Below are positions 54,206 to 64,000 of a stretch of 64,000 nucleotides of DNA, one piece after another. Position 1 is the stretch's first letter; each line of letters begins with the position of its first letter. The translations under genes were made by a program, and so were the position numbers. The notes beneath the pieces were generated by a model, which did no database searches, was not told the origin of the DNA, and saw only the letters and a list, made by a program, of their open reading frames with translations. Origin of the DNA: Massospora cicadina (lineage: Eukaryota > Entomophthoromycota > Entomophthoromycetes > Entomophthorales > Entomophthoraceae); the NCBI GenBank assembly GCA_022478985.1, contig JAKSZP010012141.1:1-64000 (forward strand), given 5' to 3'.

Positions 54206-57200
54206 CTATCTCTTGTTGCCAGCGGGAACGCCACTATGGGGAGGGGGAGGGGACGTGTGAAGGGGCTGTAGCCAATATTGAACACATATGGAGGAAAGGG
54301 ACCAATTTGATGAACCAAACTGGGAACCATGAGGTGACCAGCTGATGGCGACGCGGTGGGAGGTACCAAACATCCACGCCTGGAAGTGGTACACCAAATG
54401 GGACCGGAATCTGTGGACAGCTTCTGGGAGGGTGGGGGTGGAGCCTGCGATGGCGTCCAAGACAATTGTGTGGATAGTCCACATGGCGATTGCGACCACC
54501 AGAGCACGGAGGGAGAGTGGAAGGGGGGATATCATGGATATAGCAATCATATCTCTTGACAGACTGAAGGGATGTGTTTGATCCTGGCCAAGCAGACGTT
54601 GAACTTCGCGCCATATCACTATTGAGGTAGGACACTTCTCCAGGCGGTGGAACAGCGTTCCATACTGGCCACACACGATGCAGGATGAGTGTAAAGCATT
54701 AGAGCTCTCAGCCGTATGGTACACCCGCCTCAGGCAGCGCCACACATGGTAACGGATTTGAGGCTGCAACAGAGGGTGGTGTGCGTATTTCCAAATAGTC
54801 TTCTGTGTTTCAATGGAGTAAGGGATGTCCATCATGTCCAGGTAGTCCACCCTGGATAGGACATGGGGCCGTGTGGGGATCACGCCATCTTGAATGGGTA
54901 CCCCCTGTACCTCTTGTGTGAACTGAGGAGAGGGGCGGCCTCTCTGGGCTGTGTGTCCGCTAATACGAATTCTCCACTCAGCGCTCTGCATGGAGAGGAG
55001 GATTTATTTGTAGTAGGTTCTAGTACCGTGAGGACCTGTGGCCAGTGGGTGGGAAGCCAGGTATTTCATCAAGGAGTGATGGTTTGATGAGTTGTTAAGG
55101 CCCAAGGCGCGGGAGAAGTTGGAGCGGGCTGCGCGGGACCAGTGTTAGGAGGGGAGCGTAGGGGTGGTGATGGCCGCAATCCAGGTGCCCAGGATCTTGG
55201 CAGCATGGGCTTTGAAGTCAAGCAGGCCCATGCCACCATGGTGATGAGGGCCAAACATGACCTCAAGCCGTACTGGTGGTGGGCGGCCTGACCAAAGCCA
55301 TCATTGCAGAAGGGCATACAAGGATTTGAAAAAGCCTGGGGAGAAGGCGATGGCGTAGGCTCCAAACCAGACTTTGGAGAGGAGCATAGAGTTGGCTAAA
55401 ACGATCCTGCCAGTAAGGGAAGTAGGGTGGGCTCTGAGGGAGGCGATGCGCTTTGTCACGCTGTCTAGAATATGACTTTCCATTACTGCTGAGGCATACC
55501 CGCCTGCCTCCACCCACACGCCCAGATGGCGGAATGGCCCTATGGTAGGGCGTGGCATGAAGGGGAGCACTAGTGGGGCGGTGTGGGGTGAGCAGGGAGG
55601 GCGAGCACGTGTGCAAGAAGATGGGCCAGGCTGGGCACTGGTTGCTGGGGCCCAGCATGCTTGATACTGACCAAGGAGGATGATTTCAGTTTTGGAAGCG
55701 TTCAGTGCAGCATTACTTACCCGGGAATATTCCTGGATGAGAGCTTCAAGCGCGCATGTGTCTTTATTATTAGACACCCCAACCACACAGTCATCTGCAA
55801 ACGCCATCATCTTGACTGGGGCTTGGCCTAGTACATGGAACCCAGTGAGGTGGGCATTCACATTTCGAAGTAGTGAGTCAAGGCTGAAGTTGTATAAGAG
55901 TGGGCTAAGGGGGTCCCCTTGTCGTAAGCCCCTTTAGGGGCGGACTACTTCCATTAGGAAGACAGGGCCACACACTGCCATTGTTGCAGATTCCGTGAGC
56001 AGCATTACCCAGTCGATGAAGCGAGGGGGTAAGCGGAATTGATGGAGGCAGGCCCTGAGATATTCCCAGTTTACTCTATCAAAGGCCTTCTGTTGGTCCA
56101 AAAATACAAGTGCCCCAGAGGCTGTGGACTGGCATGCGTTAGCCACAGAGTGCACGTTGTCCCAAATTGACCTTCTGGGTATAAACCCAAATTGTTCTGG
56201 GGAGATGGTGGAAGATGCTACAATCCCTAAACGGTTAGCCATGATTTTAGTTAAAATTTTTTGTATCCATGTTAGTTAAAGAAATGAGGCGCCATTTGGC
56301 TAAGTCTAGCTTGTCCCCTTTCTTGAAGAGTGTGACAGTGAAGGCCTCTTGTCCTCCTGGTAGAAGGCGCGTTTCCAGAAGGCTCTGGTTAAGGGAGGCA
56401 AGCAGCAGTGGGGATGTATATTTGAAGTACTTTTTATAGAATTCATATGGAATGCCATCTGGCCTGGGCATTTCCGATTTGGTGCACCACGGATGGCTGT
56501 CCAGAGTACATTCAGAGTAATCAAATTCATTAATTCTGGGTATTAAGAAACAGTGTGGATGTGGGTGCGGTCAAAAAATTTCGCCACTTTGGCTGGCTGA
56601 ATTGGATCAGATTGGTATAACTCAGAGTAATACTTTTGTATTTTGATTGCCACTTCAACTGGCGTATCCACGACGGAATCATCCTATCTCTGCACCTGTG
56701 TGCAGGCCACATTCTGGCGCGGTGCAAAGAATTTTTTAAAAAATTGCGGTGCACTTGTTGCCCTCTGTAATGCGTTTGGCCCTGTACTGAACACAAACCT
56801 GATGTTTGTGTTGCCTTTCTAGTGCATTGAGGTGGGCAGCTGCTTCCGCCCACTTCCAGCCCCATGCAGGGCTGTAGCCCATGGCTGGGATGTTGTATTC
56901 CAAGTGTGCCAACTCTGCCAGAGTGCGCGAAATGATGGCTGATGTAGCTCGTGAGCATCAGGAGGAGAGGTGGTGAGAGTGGCGGATGGTATCCTCTTTG
57001 AAGGCTGACCATGTGGAAATTGCGTCTGTGCAAAAAGGTGCAACAAACTCTTTTGCCAAAGTTTCTGATTCCACCCAAGTGTAAAATCCTGGCGATGCAA
57101 GTTTGGGAGGGCAGAGTTTGCACCAATGTGGGGCCTTAGCCACTGTGAAAGGTAAGTGGTAGATTATTGAGACCAGCCGGTGGTCATAGAATTCGATTTT

Positions 57201-57859
57201 TGTTGTTTGGAAGTGGGAAATATGAGATTGAAATTTCTCTGGCGTAAGGATAAGGTCAATGTGGGTCATGAACCTTAATTGGCCGTTGTGGACATGGGGG
57301 CGCATCATGTTTTCAAGCAGCGGGGCTTGCTACAGCAGCACATCTATCAACCTAAGGGTGGCCTTTAGAATGCAAAGTTCTACGTGACCCTGGGGGCGTG
57401 GGAGGAGGAAGGCCAACAGTCCATGGGTGAGTTTAACCAACAGTTCATGTCGCTGACTACAAAAGGGTCAGGGGGTAACGGAAGGGATTTGACCAATGAG
57501 AAAAATTCCTGACATTCTTGTGCACAGGTTGGGGCATAAATGTTGACAATAGCATGCACCACATCAGCCCATGAGAAAGTGACAACGAGGACTCAGCCAT
57601 TGAGGAAGGATTCTGACAATAAAAATTTAAATAAATTGTTTTTCCAGACTAGCACCCCAAAGTACTCTGATCAGAAGGATAGGGAACGGAGGAGCATGGT
57701 TTTCCAAGCATTCTCAGAACCTCGCGGACAGTGGGACTCCTGGATGGCCAGGATGTCCACAAGTAAATTTTTTTGTAAAAAACTCAGTTTCCTAGCCTGG
57801 GATGGCAAGGCCTTGAGTCTGGCGATATTCAACGTCCCTAAAGTGGAGGTTTCCCCCAT
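54206..57859 (-). pseudogene. LINE L ORF2: endonuclease, reverse transcriptase, C-terminal zinc knuckle
   Basis: Minus strand, broken into several frames. APE endonuclease: LNIARLKALP and LAIQESHC (57850-57730), VNIYAP and VVSDMNCW (57560-57440), FMTHIDLILTPEKFQSHI and YDHRLV (57270-57180). RT: MPRPDGIPYEFYKKYF (56471-), LFKKGDKLDLAKWRLISLTN, FGFIPRRSIWDNVHSV and VFLDQQKAFDRVNWEYL (56190-56070), then MMAFADDCVVGV (about 55810-55775; FADD catalytic pair intact), KTEIILLGQYQACW, FRHLGVWVEAGG and HHHGGMGLLDF. C-terminal CIVCGQYGTLFHRLEKC (about 54680) has CCHC spacing. The open stretch 54991-54206 (261 residues) is the longest intact part. Confidence 0.9.
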
Positions 57860-57924
57860 CGCACCTTAGGTGTGAGGGGGTGGGCACCTGGGCCCACTAG
57901 CCTCCTCTAGATCCCCATGGGCCT

Positions 57925-59160
57925 TCACGGCAGCGCAGGTGTCTGCAGCAATGCTATTGGTAGTTTGTTAATTTTATCAGAAAGGTTTTCATTGGCTTTT
58001 GCCTTCACTTTTGTTTTCCTAACGGTGAACAAATTTTTTGCGGTGCAGATAAGTTCAGTGCACCAATGTTTGGTTTGAAAAAAAATTTCAGGTAGGTTGG
58101 AAACTAAGTTGATTTCAACTGGGGTTTGGTTGCAAAGGTTGGGTGAGATCAAGTCACCCATCAGATCCTCAGATTGGGTGGCCCAATTGGCATGGGCTTC
58201 CCAATCTGATTGGTTGAGGGATTCCCAAGTTGCTTCTGCCGCAAAGGTTTTGATGTCCTCCTGGCATTGGGAGTGTGGGATAGCGGAGGTGACTTTGGCC
58301 GCTTCCTTGGCCGTGGCCCTGCGGGCCTGTTTGGCCTTCCTTTGCTCTTGAGGGAAGATAGGCTTTACTAGTAGGTAGCAGCCTTGTGCCCCCCATGGGA
58401 AAGCCTCTTTGGTGCTGGTGGTTGGTTTGTAGTGCACCTCTCTGCTGGCCATGGCCGCTGAGAGGTGCTCTTGGAATGTGATGCCCTCCTTGGTGGGCCA
58501 TGCATGTGCCTTATGGCCAAACGCATCACAGTAGGTGCAGATGGGGGTGCGCTGTCTATGGTTACCCAGAAAGGGTGGGTGGTATGCCCTTTGATATTGA
58601 TATATGCGGAGTGCACAATCTGGGTTAGGTCCTTTGTGATCTCCTTGGTTGGAGTCAGAACTGCAATGGCTTTGCCAGTGCACAGGTGTGGCATAAGTGT
58701 AAATTGGTGCATCTTGAAGGATTGTATTTCACTGTATACAGTGAGACCATCTTTCAGGTGCTGCTCCAGAATGTCATGCTTGACTGTAGTGGGCAAAAAG
58801 TCGAACGTGAGGAAAATTTGGTTGGATTTTGTCCATCTGGTGCATTTGGTTTCGATGACCTGTTGCCCTTCAGGGAGGTCAATCACTATGCGCACTGTAG
58901 CAGCTATGTCTGCTGCCTCCTTGTTTTTGAAACCAAGGTCCAGCCAACTGCATGACATGTAGTGAGGTGCAACGTACACCGCGGTCAGGAAAAAAGTGTG
59001 CACATCCCCACAAAATTTTTCCCATAAAGCTGTTTGTTGGATGTCCAGAAACACCCAGACTCCATATTCCACCAATGATAGTGGTTGGGAGTGCGGCATG
59101 TTGATGTACTGGTTGCATCGCGCTTGCCAAGCAAGGATTTCTGGGGAAATAGTGACCACC
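57925..59160 (-). pseudogene. LINE L ORF1 (RNA-binding gag-like protein), one frameshift
   Basis: Two overlapping open stretches, 59159-58368 (263 residues, Met start) and 58683-57925 (252 residues), are joined by a frameshift in the overlap. A hydrophobic/basic N-terminal part is followed by a knuckle CTYCDAFGHKAHAW near 58535-58490, where the last Cys of C-X2-C-X4-H-X4-C is replaced by Trp, then an Ala/Lys/Arg-rich region and a C-terminus with KAKANENLSDKINKLP. About 66 bp separate it from ORF2. The 5' UTR is about 208 bp (59161-59368). Confidence 0.82.
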
Positions 59161-59386
59161 AGTTTTTTATTTTTTTTCTATTCTGCCAGTTTCTCTGGGG
59201 CGTTTTCAAACGTTTGAGGTCGCAGGCCTACCACCTGTGCCTCTTACCTTACTTGCCCAACTGCTCCCTGACATGGGCGCAGACTAATCTCCTCTGTGAG
59301 ATTATCAAACTAGAATCAGACTTGAATTAAATAAGTTGCAAAAGTGATTGCAACGAGAGAGAAAATTTCTTCATTGTATTATATAT

Positions 59387-60270
59387 ATATCTGCTTTATA
59401 CTCTGTAACAAAACCCTTTATTGGATGTGAAAGTAATAATTCTATAATAAAACTATTGTTTGGTGAAATTCCTAATCAAAAACTAATTAATATTACAGGA
59501 TTCAATTACACCAAATTACTAGTGCTTTGTCAGGGAGGATCACCAATAATGTATTTACATATGGTTCAATTATCAATTTAATAATTGGTAATTTAATTAT
59601 ATGGATGAGTCAATTGGAGTTTGTCACCCTAAGTTTAAAGCTTATTGTAATTGCTGGGCGTTGACAACGCTTAAGTTAACAGCAACTTGCAGTTTACGTT
59701 TTAGGCAATGTGACTTGATGTTAATGGATAAAAGGTCACATTACCTAAACAGGTTGCTAGCCTGATAAGGATAATCCTCTGGGGTTTGGATGAGGTCGTT
59801 GTGACACGCTATCTCCAAATTTAACCCATGACAGATCATCTAGTAGGCGATGGATATCACCTAGTTGGATAAATGATCAGATGCCTAATTTGTTGTTGAG
59901 AATTTTGTGGAGGGTTAATCCATCAGCAATGGCTGTCGTTCTAATTGGTGCGCCATCAGAAGAGTTAGGCGCCAGATTCCCCTATATATTTCCTTGAACT
60001 TTAATAGGTATAGAAGAATCTTAGTCTGTCTCTTAGATATCTAGCTTAATACATTTGTGTATTTTTTTACTCTTGGGATTAGAGTTAAAGGACAGTGATC
60101 CTTTGGTTAGATATTGTCAAATTCTCTGCGGCTCCTGCGTCAAGAGATCAAGGGAGAAGTTCCCTTAAAACATTTGATCTTGATAATAGTAAGTTAAGTT
60201 ACATTTAAAGGAAGACATATGTCAAGCGAGTGTCTATAACTATTCAGTTCCCAGCGTGGCGGTGCACAGT
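59387..60270 (+). repeat. LTR-like block I, related to the F LTR
   Basis: Plus strand. Matches F LTR segments in order: CATTACCTAAACAGGTTGCTAGCC (F: CATTACCTAAGCAGGTCGCTAGCC), then GGCGCCAGATTCCCC and CTATATATTTCC (F 3' LTR: GGGCGCCAAATTCCCCCATA), and TGTCAAGCGAG (F: AGTCAAGCCAG). A candidate start is TGTAACAAAACCC at 59405; a possible primer-like TGGCGGTGCACAGTGC follows at 60256. Either a solo LTR or the 5' LTR of an element whose internal part is the next block. The LINE target duplication lies at its left edge. Confidence 0.55.
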
Positions 60271-61480
60271 GCACTGGACCAACGCAATGGAACTATTATT
60301 CAGTATTAAAATAAAGATAGCCCAGCAGAGGGTGCTTTAGCTAAAGTGACATATGGTGAGGGTGGTTAGTGCGGTACACATAAATAGGAATTGTACAAAC
60401 TTCAAAATTTGATTGTGCCCCAAAGGGCCGTTCATAGCCAAGATTTGAACAGAGGTAGAGTGCATGAATGCCCTGGTTTGGAGGGAACCTGGGCGGCCCA
60501 GCGGTGTACCTGATGTTGTAGTAATTTTAATACAAATAATTTGGCTAACGTGATACAAGACCTCCTCAAAGAGGTCCACGCACAGGTTTTCCCAAGTCAA
60601 CATAAGAAAAAACGTAAAACTAATTAAGGGTTTATCAAAGGGAAGATGACTAATGAGAATAGTTTGGTCTCAAGCAAACATATTTATGCCAACTTGGGGA
60701 AATCATCAATCAGAGAAAGTGGTACTAAGCCTTGGTGCACCAATAAGTGTATGATTCCATCCAACTGGGTTCTGTACTTTGCTATTGACCTTACTCAAGT
60801 AATCAATTGAAGTTGAGCCAGGCCCAAGTTAGAAATTTCATAAATTATTTTGGGTTTCAAACCACCGTTCGCCAATTAACTGAATTGAGCCATTGTCATT
60901 TAAGAGGTAGCTTATCTGTTTTAACGCCAGAGCCAAAACAAGGGTCTGGGAGTTATGCACCTCACCTGGACCAACCTGGGCATATTTGTCCTGTACCCAT
61001 CGTTGGTCCAAGGTGTGCTTTAGGTCAGGAAGGTCCTGCAACTTGACCTTTTTTGAGCCTCCTGAAGCCCAGCTTTGTATTTGATGATGGTGCCTTCAAT
61101 TAGGTCATGTAAATATGACAATAGAAGTTCTCTTTGGTCCAGACGTTACCATCGCTAGAGGAAGAGTTGAAGTGATAGAATTTCTCTTGTTGTCTGGAAG
61201 ATACCAAGTCCCCTATAACCTCTGAACCTATAATAGGTCACGTTTTAGTACAAGGTTAATTTGAGTAACTTCACAGTGGGTTGAAGAAAGGTTGCTAGTA
61301 CCTTTCCCAAAGAGAAAACCAAGCAGAAGAGATACCTTTGGTTGTGGGAATTCAGCTGTATACTAGTCTTAATACTAGTAACACCCACCCACACATATTA
61401 TTAAAACTTACATTATATCAACAGCTATTAGTTGCACACATTAGAATATGTTCAGTAGATTTGAAAGTTTACAGTTGATA
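60271..61480. other. Unassigned block between I and H integrase
   Basis: 1.2 kb with no recognised domain. Open stretches exist on both strands (plus 60807-61046; minus 60603-60337 and 61041-60838), none with a known motif. It belongs to whatever arrived with block I, since H integrase resumes at 61481. Just inside H, 61487-61500 reads TACAGGGGTAGTTG, resembling the bases after the F 5' LTR (CTACAGGGGTAGTTGA), which may be chance. Confidence 0.4.
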
Positions 61481-62088
61481 CTAATTACAGGGGTAGTTGA
61501 GTAACACAAGCTTAAAAAGTTTACAGTAATTGAGGGTCATTTTCTTTAAATTCCCTCCCAAGGTTCCATTCACCCACTTGATGCTTCCATTTAGATATGG
61601 GGTGTAGGGAGTGGCGAACAGTTGTTTCAATCCCACTAATTCATTAACTTTCTCACCACATTTGAGTTTATATCTTCTCTTTATATAAAACTTGAGGTCA
61701 TTTAAGCCTTGTGATAACCTTGATTGTAAAGTAATTGAGCGGTTGAGTTTGTGGTATACATCTTGACATTTGAGGCTTTGACCCACTTGATTAGGTTAAT
61801 TGATACAAGGATGAACTTTGATACGCTGGAGGCAGTCAGTAAAAGTCCCACCACGTTGATTGATACGTTGTTAAAGGGTGCTGTAGGTGGGATTGGTTTA
61901 AAACTTAAAGTGCTTCTCTAGTGGGTGACAACTTGCAGAAGGTATAAGCAGATCACAAGCTTGGTGCACTTAGTCTTACATAAACTTCAAGTAAAACTGT
62001 TTCTTCAGGTATTCCAGCATTTTCTAATATTTTCCATCCCACGTGCTTATGTGCCTCTAGCGCCAGTTCCATTCAGTCGCTGGTCCTG
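61481..62088 (-). pseudogene. H integrase, H2C2 and core
   Basis: Minus strand: EAHKHVGWKILENAGI near 62080-62030 (H2C2 start; E has EAHKHVVHGQF), INVVGLLLTASSVSKFILVS around 61870-61810, and 61786-61481 with MGQSLKCQDVYHK, LVGLKQLFATPYTPYLNGSI and KWVNGTLGGNLKKM. The catalytic E of NGSxExxN is read as K (IKWVN). The gene runs off into element K at 62089. Confidence 0.82.
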
Positions 62089-62841
62089 TGTAATAAAATT
62101 GCCATTTCAGATTTTGGAGAAGAATGTTTTAGGAAATAATAGTCTGAATTTTATTAATATGAATCACCTCTCTCAGCAAAATGATTCAACTTGGAGTATT
62201 TGTTTACTCCTCGTCTTCAGCCAAATAGGACAGATTGAACTGCCCTTGTCACTCCCAACCCTCAGTGGAATACCTCAACTGAGTTGGAAAGTTTTCCAAG
62301 CAATTGGACCAATTAATTGTTTCTAAATATAGAAAAACCACCCATTTTTATAGGCTTAAGGGGGTCGTTAAGGTGAAATTATTTTACCCACCAATCATGA
62401 GTCAAAGCAGTTGGAGATCGGCTGTAATGAGCTTAATTCTAATAAGAGTGATTGGATTCAATAAAATCTTTCCCCCATGGTTTTATCCTACATGAGGTAG
62501 ACCAAACATATTGTGGTAAGGCCAAACAAGGTGAGAAGATTTTCCTGCGCGCTGATAGGTCAGTTCGCCCTTCTTTCTAAGCCTCAATATCCCTCCTATA
62601 ACAAATTTAATATCTATCCTACCATTAGCCTTTGAAGACCCTAAATATTAGGGGAAGGCCCTTTAATAGAGTATCATTGATCACCCCCAAACTCTTACTT
62701 GGAAAACATATCATGTAATATTTAATAGTTTTATAGGTTTTAAATGTGCCAATTAATTTATCAAATTATAAACATTATTCCGTTTTTGAAATCCTGCCCT
62801 TAATAGATTTTTGTGAGCATCCAACAAGCAGGATTCTAACA
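62089..62841 (+). repeat. 5' LTR of element K (753 bp)
   Basis: Starts TGTAATAAAATTGCC (D: TGTCAGATATTTGCC), contains GAGAAGAATGTTTTAGG near 62113 (D: GAGAAAGAATGTTTTGGG) and CACCCATTTTTATAGG at 62339 (D: CACCCTTTTATAGG), and ends GGATTCTAACA. Confidence 0.8.
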
Positions 62842-62844
62842 AAG

Positions 62845-62863
62845 TGGTGCTCACTACAGTGGC
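62845..62863 (+). promoter_or_regulatory. Primer-binding site of K
   Basis: TGGTGCTCACTACAGTGGC, three bases after the LTR; identical to the A site over its first 15 bases. Confidence 0.85.
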
Positions 62864-62879
62864 TTCCTGTACACCCCAA

Positions 62880-64000
62880 GTTTAACTATAGACAAAATGT
62901 AGGACGCTCCCGCTGCTAGAGTCACTGGATGGGTTAGAAATGGAGATGGTGCTGAAGATGACTTTATAGATAGCTAACCAAACAACTTTTTTGAGGTGGA
63001 ACAGTTTAAACAAACTATTATACCAGAGTCTCACCGCCTTACCTGGCTGGTAACTTAAGCAGTGAGGGGCCTGACTCATGGAATATTGAACCATGGGGCA
63101 TTGCTTCACGTGAAAGGTGTTTTTCTTTAGAGAATCATCTGATTTACCTTTATGAAACTAGAACCCTTACAGACACCTATAGTCAGCTTACCAACTCAAC
63201 TAATTACGTCTGCAAGTTTGCCCATCCCACTATGTTCCACATGATTTAACTGTTAGGTGTCCATCATGAGGAGTTGCATCGTTACTTTGCAAACCATGAT
63301 GCCTTAAGATTATCCTATAACACTTTATACAATCTGACCTATGAACATCTTGTGAAAACACAATATGATGTTGAGGCGAACTGCGAACTCATCATCCAGT
63401 TGCATGAGCGGCTCACCACCACAGACACTAGCATAGTGAATTATGTAGAAGAGGCTATAAAAATATTATAAAATAATTAAATGTGTCTGCTGCTAGCACC
63501 CGCTCTCTACTTGAGGAGTTTGCCAAGGAATTTGAAAAGCGTGAAGATCAATCCCACAGTGAATCTTAGCACATGCGTTCATTTCCAACCAGGGGATGAA
63601 AAATGTTTAACTGCGGTGGTTCAGCAACTGGCCTAAGCCTTGTCCCGTGTAAAATATCTTAAGCGGCGTCAGTTGCAAAAATCAATCTTCTAGAGCTACC
63701 CCCTCTCTAGAGGTCAAGGTTGCACATCTGTAAAAGTAGTTATCACTTAAAGCCTCTCTTGAAAATACAAAGTATTTAGCCCAATAGGTCAGCGAATGTG
63801 AGAAGGAAGCTCAGGGGGTCAAAACCTCCCTTAAAGGGCCCTCACTGCTGAAGGATGTGTATAGTTGGTTGACGCAGGTTGAGCGTAGCAATGAACATGT
63901 TAAGAATGATGTACGTTTCCAAGGTTCCCACCTTTTATGACGATGAGGGGTGTAAGCAGATGAAGGAGGATTTTAAAAAGAGTGTGGGGGTGGCGGAAGT
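62880..64000 (+). pseudogene. K gag with extra N-terminal block
   Basis: A readable stretch 63274-63471 (LYNLTYEHLVKTQYDVEANC) and preceding pieces (ENHLIYLYETRTLTDTYSQL near 63130) precede a coiled coil VVQQLA, a stop, then ALSRVKYLKRRQLQ near 63615-63690 that matches the D gag coiled coil (LEKQLASTLTYLKKLERR). In D that coiled coil lies ~100 bp after the primer site, in K ~770 bp. The window ends in the capsid part (FYDDEGCKQMKEDFKKSV). Confidence 0.68.

Larger units (their letters stand above)
54103..59368 (-). mobile_element. LINE L: full-length APE-type non-LTR retrotransposon
   Basis: Flanked by a perfect 18-bp duplication CTTCATTGTATTATATAT (54085-54102 and 59369-59386). It is 5.27 kb with ORF1, ORF2 (endonuclease, RT, zinc knuckle) and a 3' end reading GGCCTTCCTCGCAATAAATT with no long A-run. 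The base composition is clearly more GC-rich than the surrounding LTR elements. RT wording (FYKKYF, LFKKGDK, FADDC, HLGVWV, LTGRIVLANSMLLSK) is closest in style to Tad1/L1-like LINEs. No RNase H domain was recognised. Confidence 0.93.
62089..64000 (+). mobile_element. Element K: D-family LTR retrotransposon, 5' end, runs off the right edge
   Basis: Plus strand. The 5' LTR (62089-62841), primer-binding site and gag are in the window; the rest is outside. It is inserted in H integrase; the five bases before it are TCCTG. LTR length (753 bp) and order of landmarks match D, but similarity is moderate. Confidence 0.8.

Noticed and set aside
54356..54581. Plus-strand open stretches over LINE L (54345-54581, 54356-54559, 58465-58962 and others)
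   Set aside because: They are antisense shadows of the GC-rich LINE ORFs, which have clear protein motifs on the minus strand.

Overview
KIND OF SEQUENCE. This is an AT-rich eukaryotic nuclear window made almost entirely of decayed retrotransposons nested inside one another. I found no host gene, rRNA, tRNA or CRISPR array. All proteins I could identify are remnants of Ty3/gypsy-type LTR retrotransposons (gag, aspartic protease, reverse transcriptase (RT), RNase H, integrase, in that order) or of one APE-type LINE family that looks closest to fungal Tad1/L1-like elements. Nearly every reading frame is broken by stops and frameshifts. The genome must be large and repeat-rich. A fungus with a big AT-rich genome (for example a rust) would fit, but the sequence does not prove this.

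LAYOUT. I use letters for the elements. E (minus, about 1489-52356) is the oldest container. Inside E lie G (minus, 3325-37006), J (fragment, about 37936-39085) and F (plus, 39636-48289). Inside G lie A (minus, 6459-26331) and D (plus, 29038-35350). Inside A lie LINE fragment N (plus, about 10190-13530, itself split by an unidentified 1.5 kb insert M), the gag-only element C (plus, 15679-19381) and element B (minus, 19385-25292). To the right of E come H (minus, 3' LTR 52357-53559), whose integrase is split by a full-length LINE L (minus, 54103-59368) plus an LTR-like block I. H is cut again by K (plus, from 62089 off the right edge). The coding order across each insertion is continuous: E integrase is cut by G, G RT by A, E RT by F, H integrase by L and I. 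This confirms the nesting without relying on repeat similarity alone.

BOUNDARIES. Target-site duplications were read by eye: GGAGG for A, ATAAG for D, three copies of CCCTG around C and B, ATGTC/ACGTC for G, GTGGC/CCGGC for F, and an 18-bp duplication for LINE L. Several LTR families share one primer-binding site, TGGTGCTCACTACAGGGGT or close variants.

MOST INTERESTING. Six tiny insertions (14 to 57 bp) all end in the same TAGTACTA plus A-run and each sits between perfect or near-perfect 12-17 bp target duplications. Three of them start at exactly the same base (ACATCGATGAATC). They look like an ultra-short non-autonomous retroposon family copied from a small polyadenylated RNA, probably by LINE machinery. 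One copy is missing from the partner LTR of element A, so an empty site is visible within this window.
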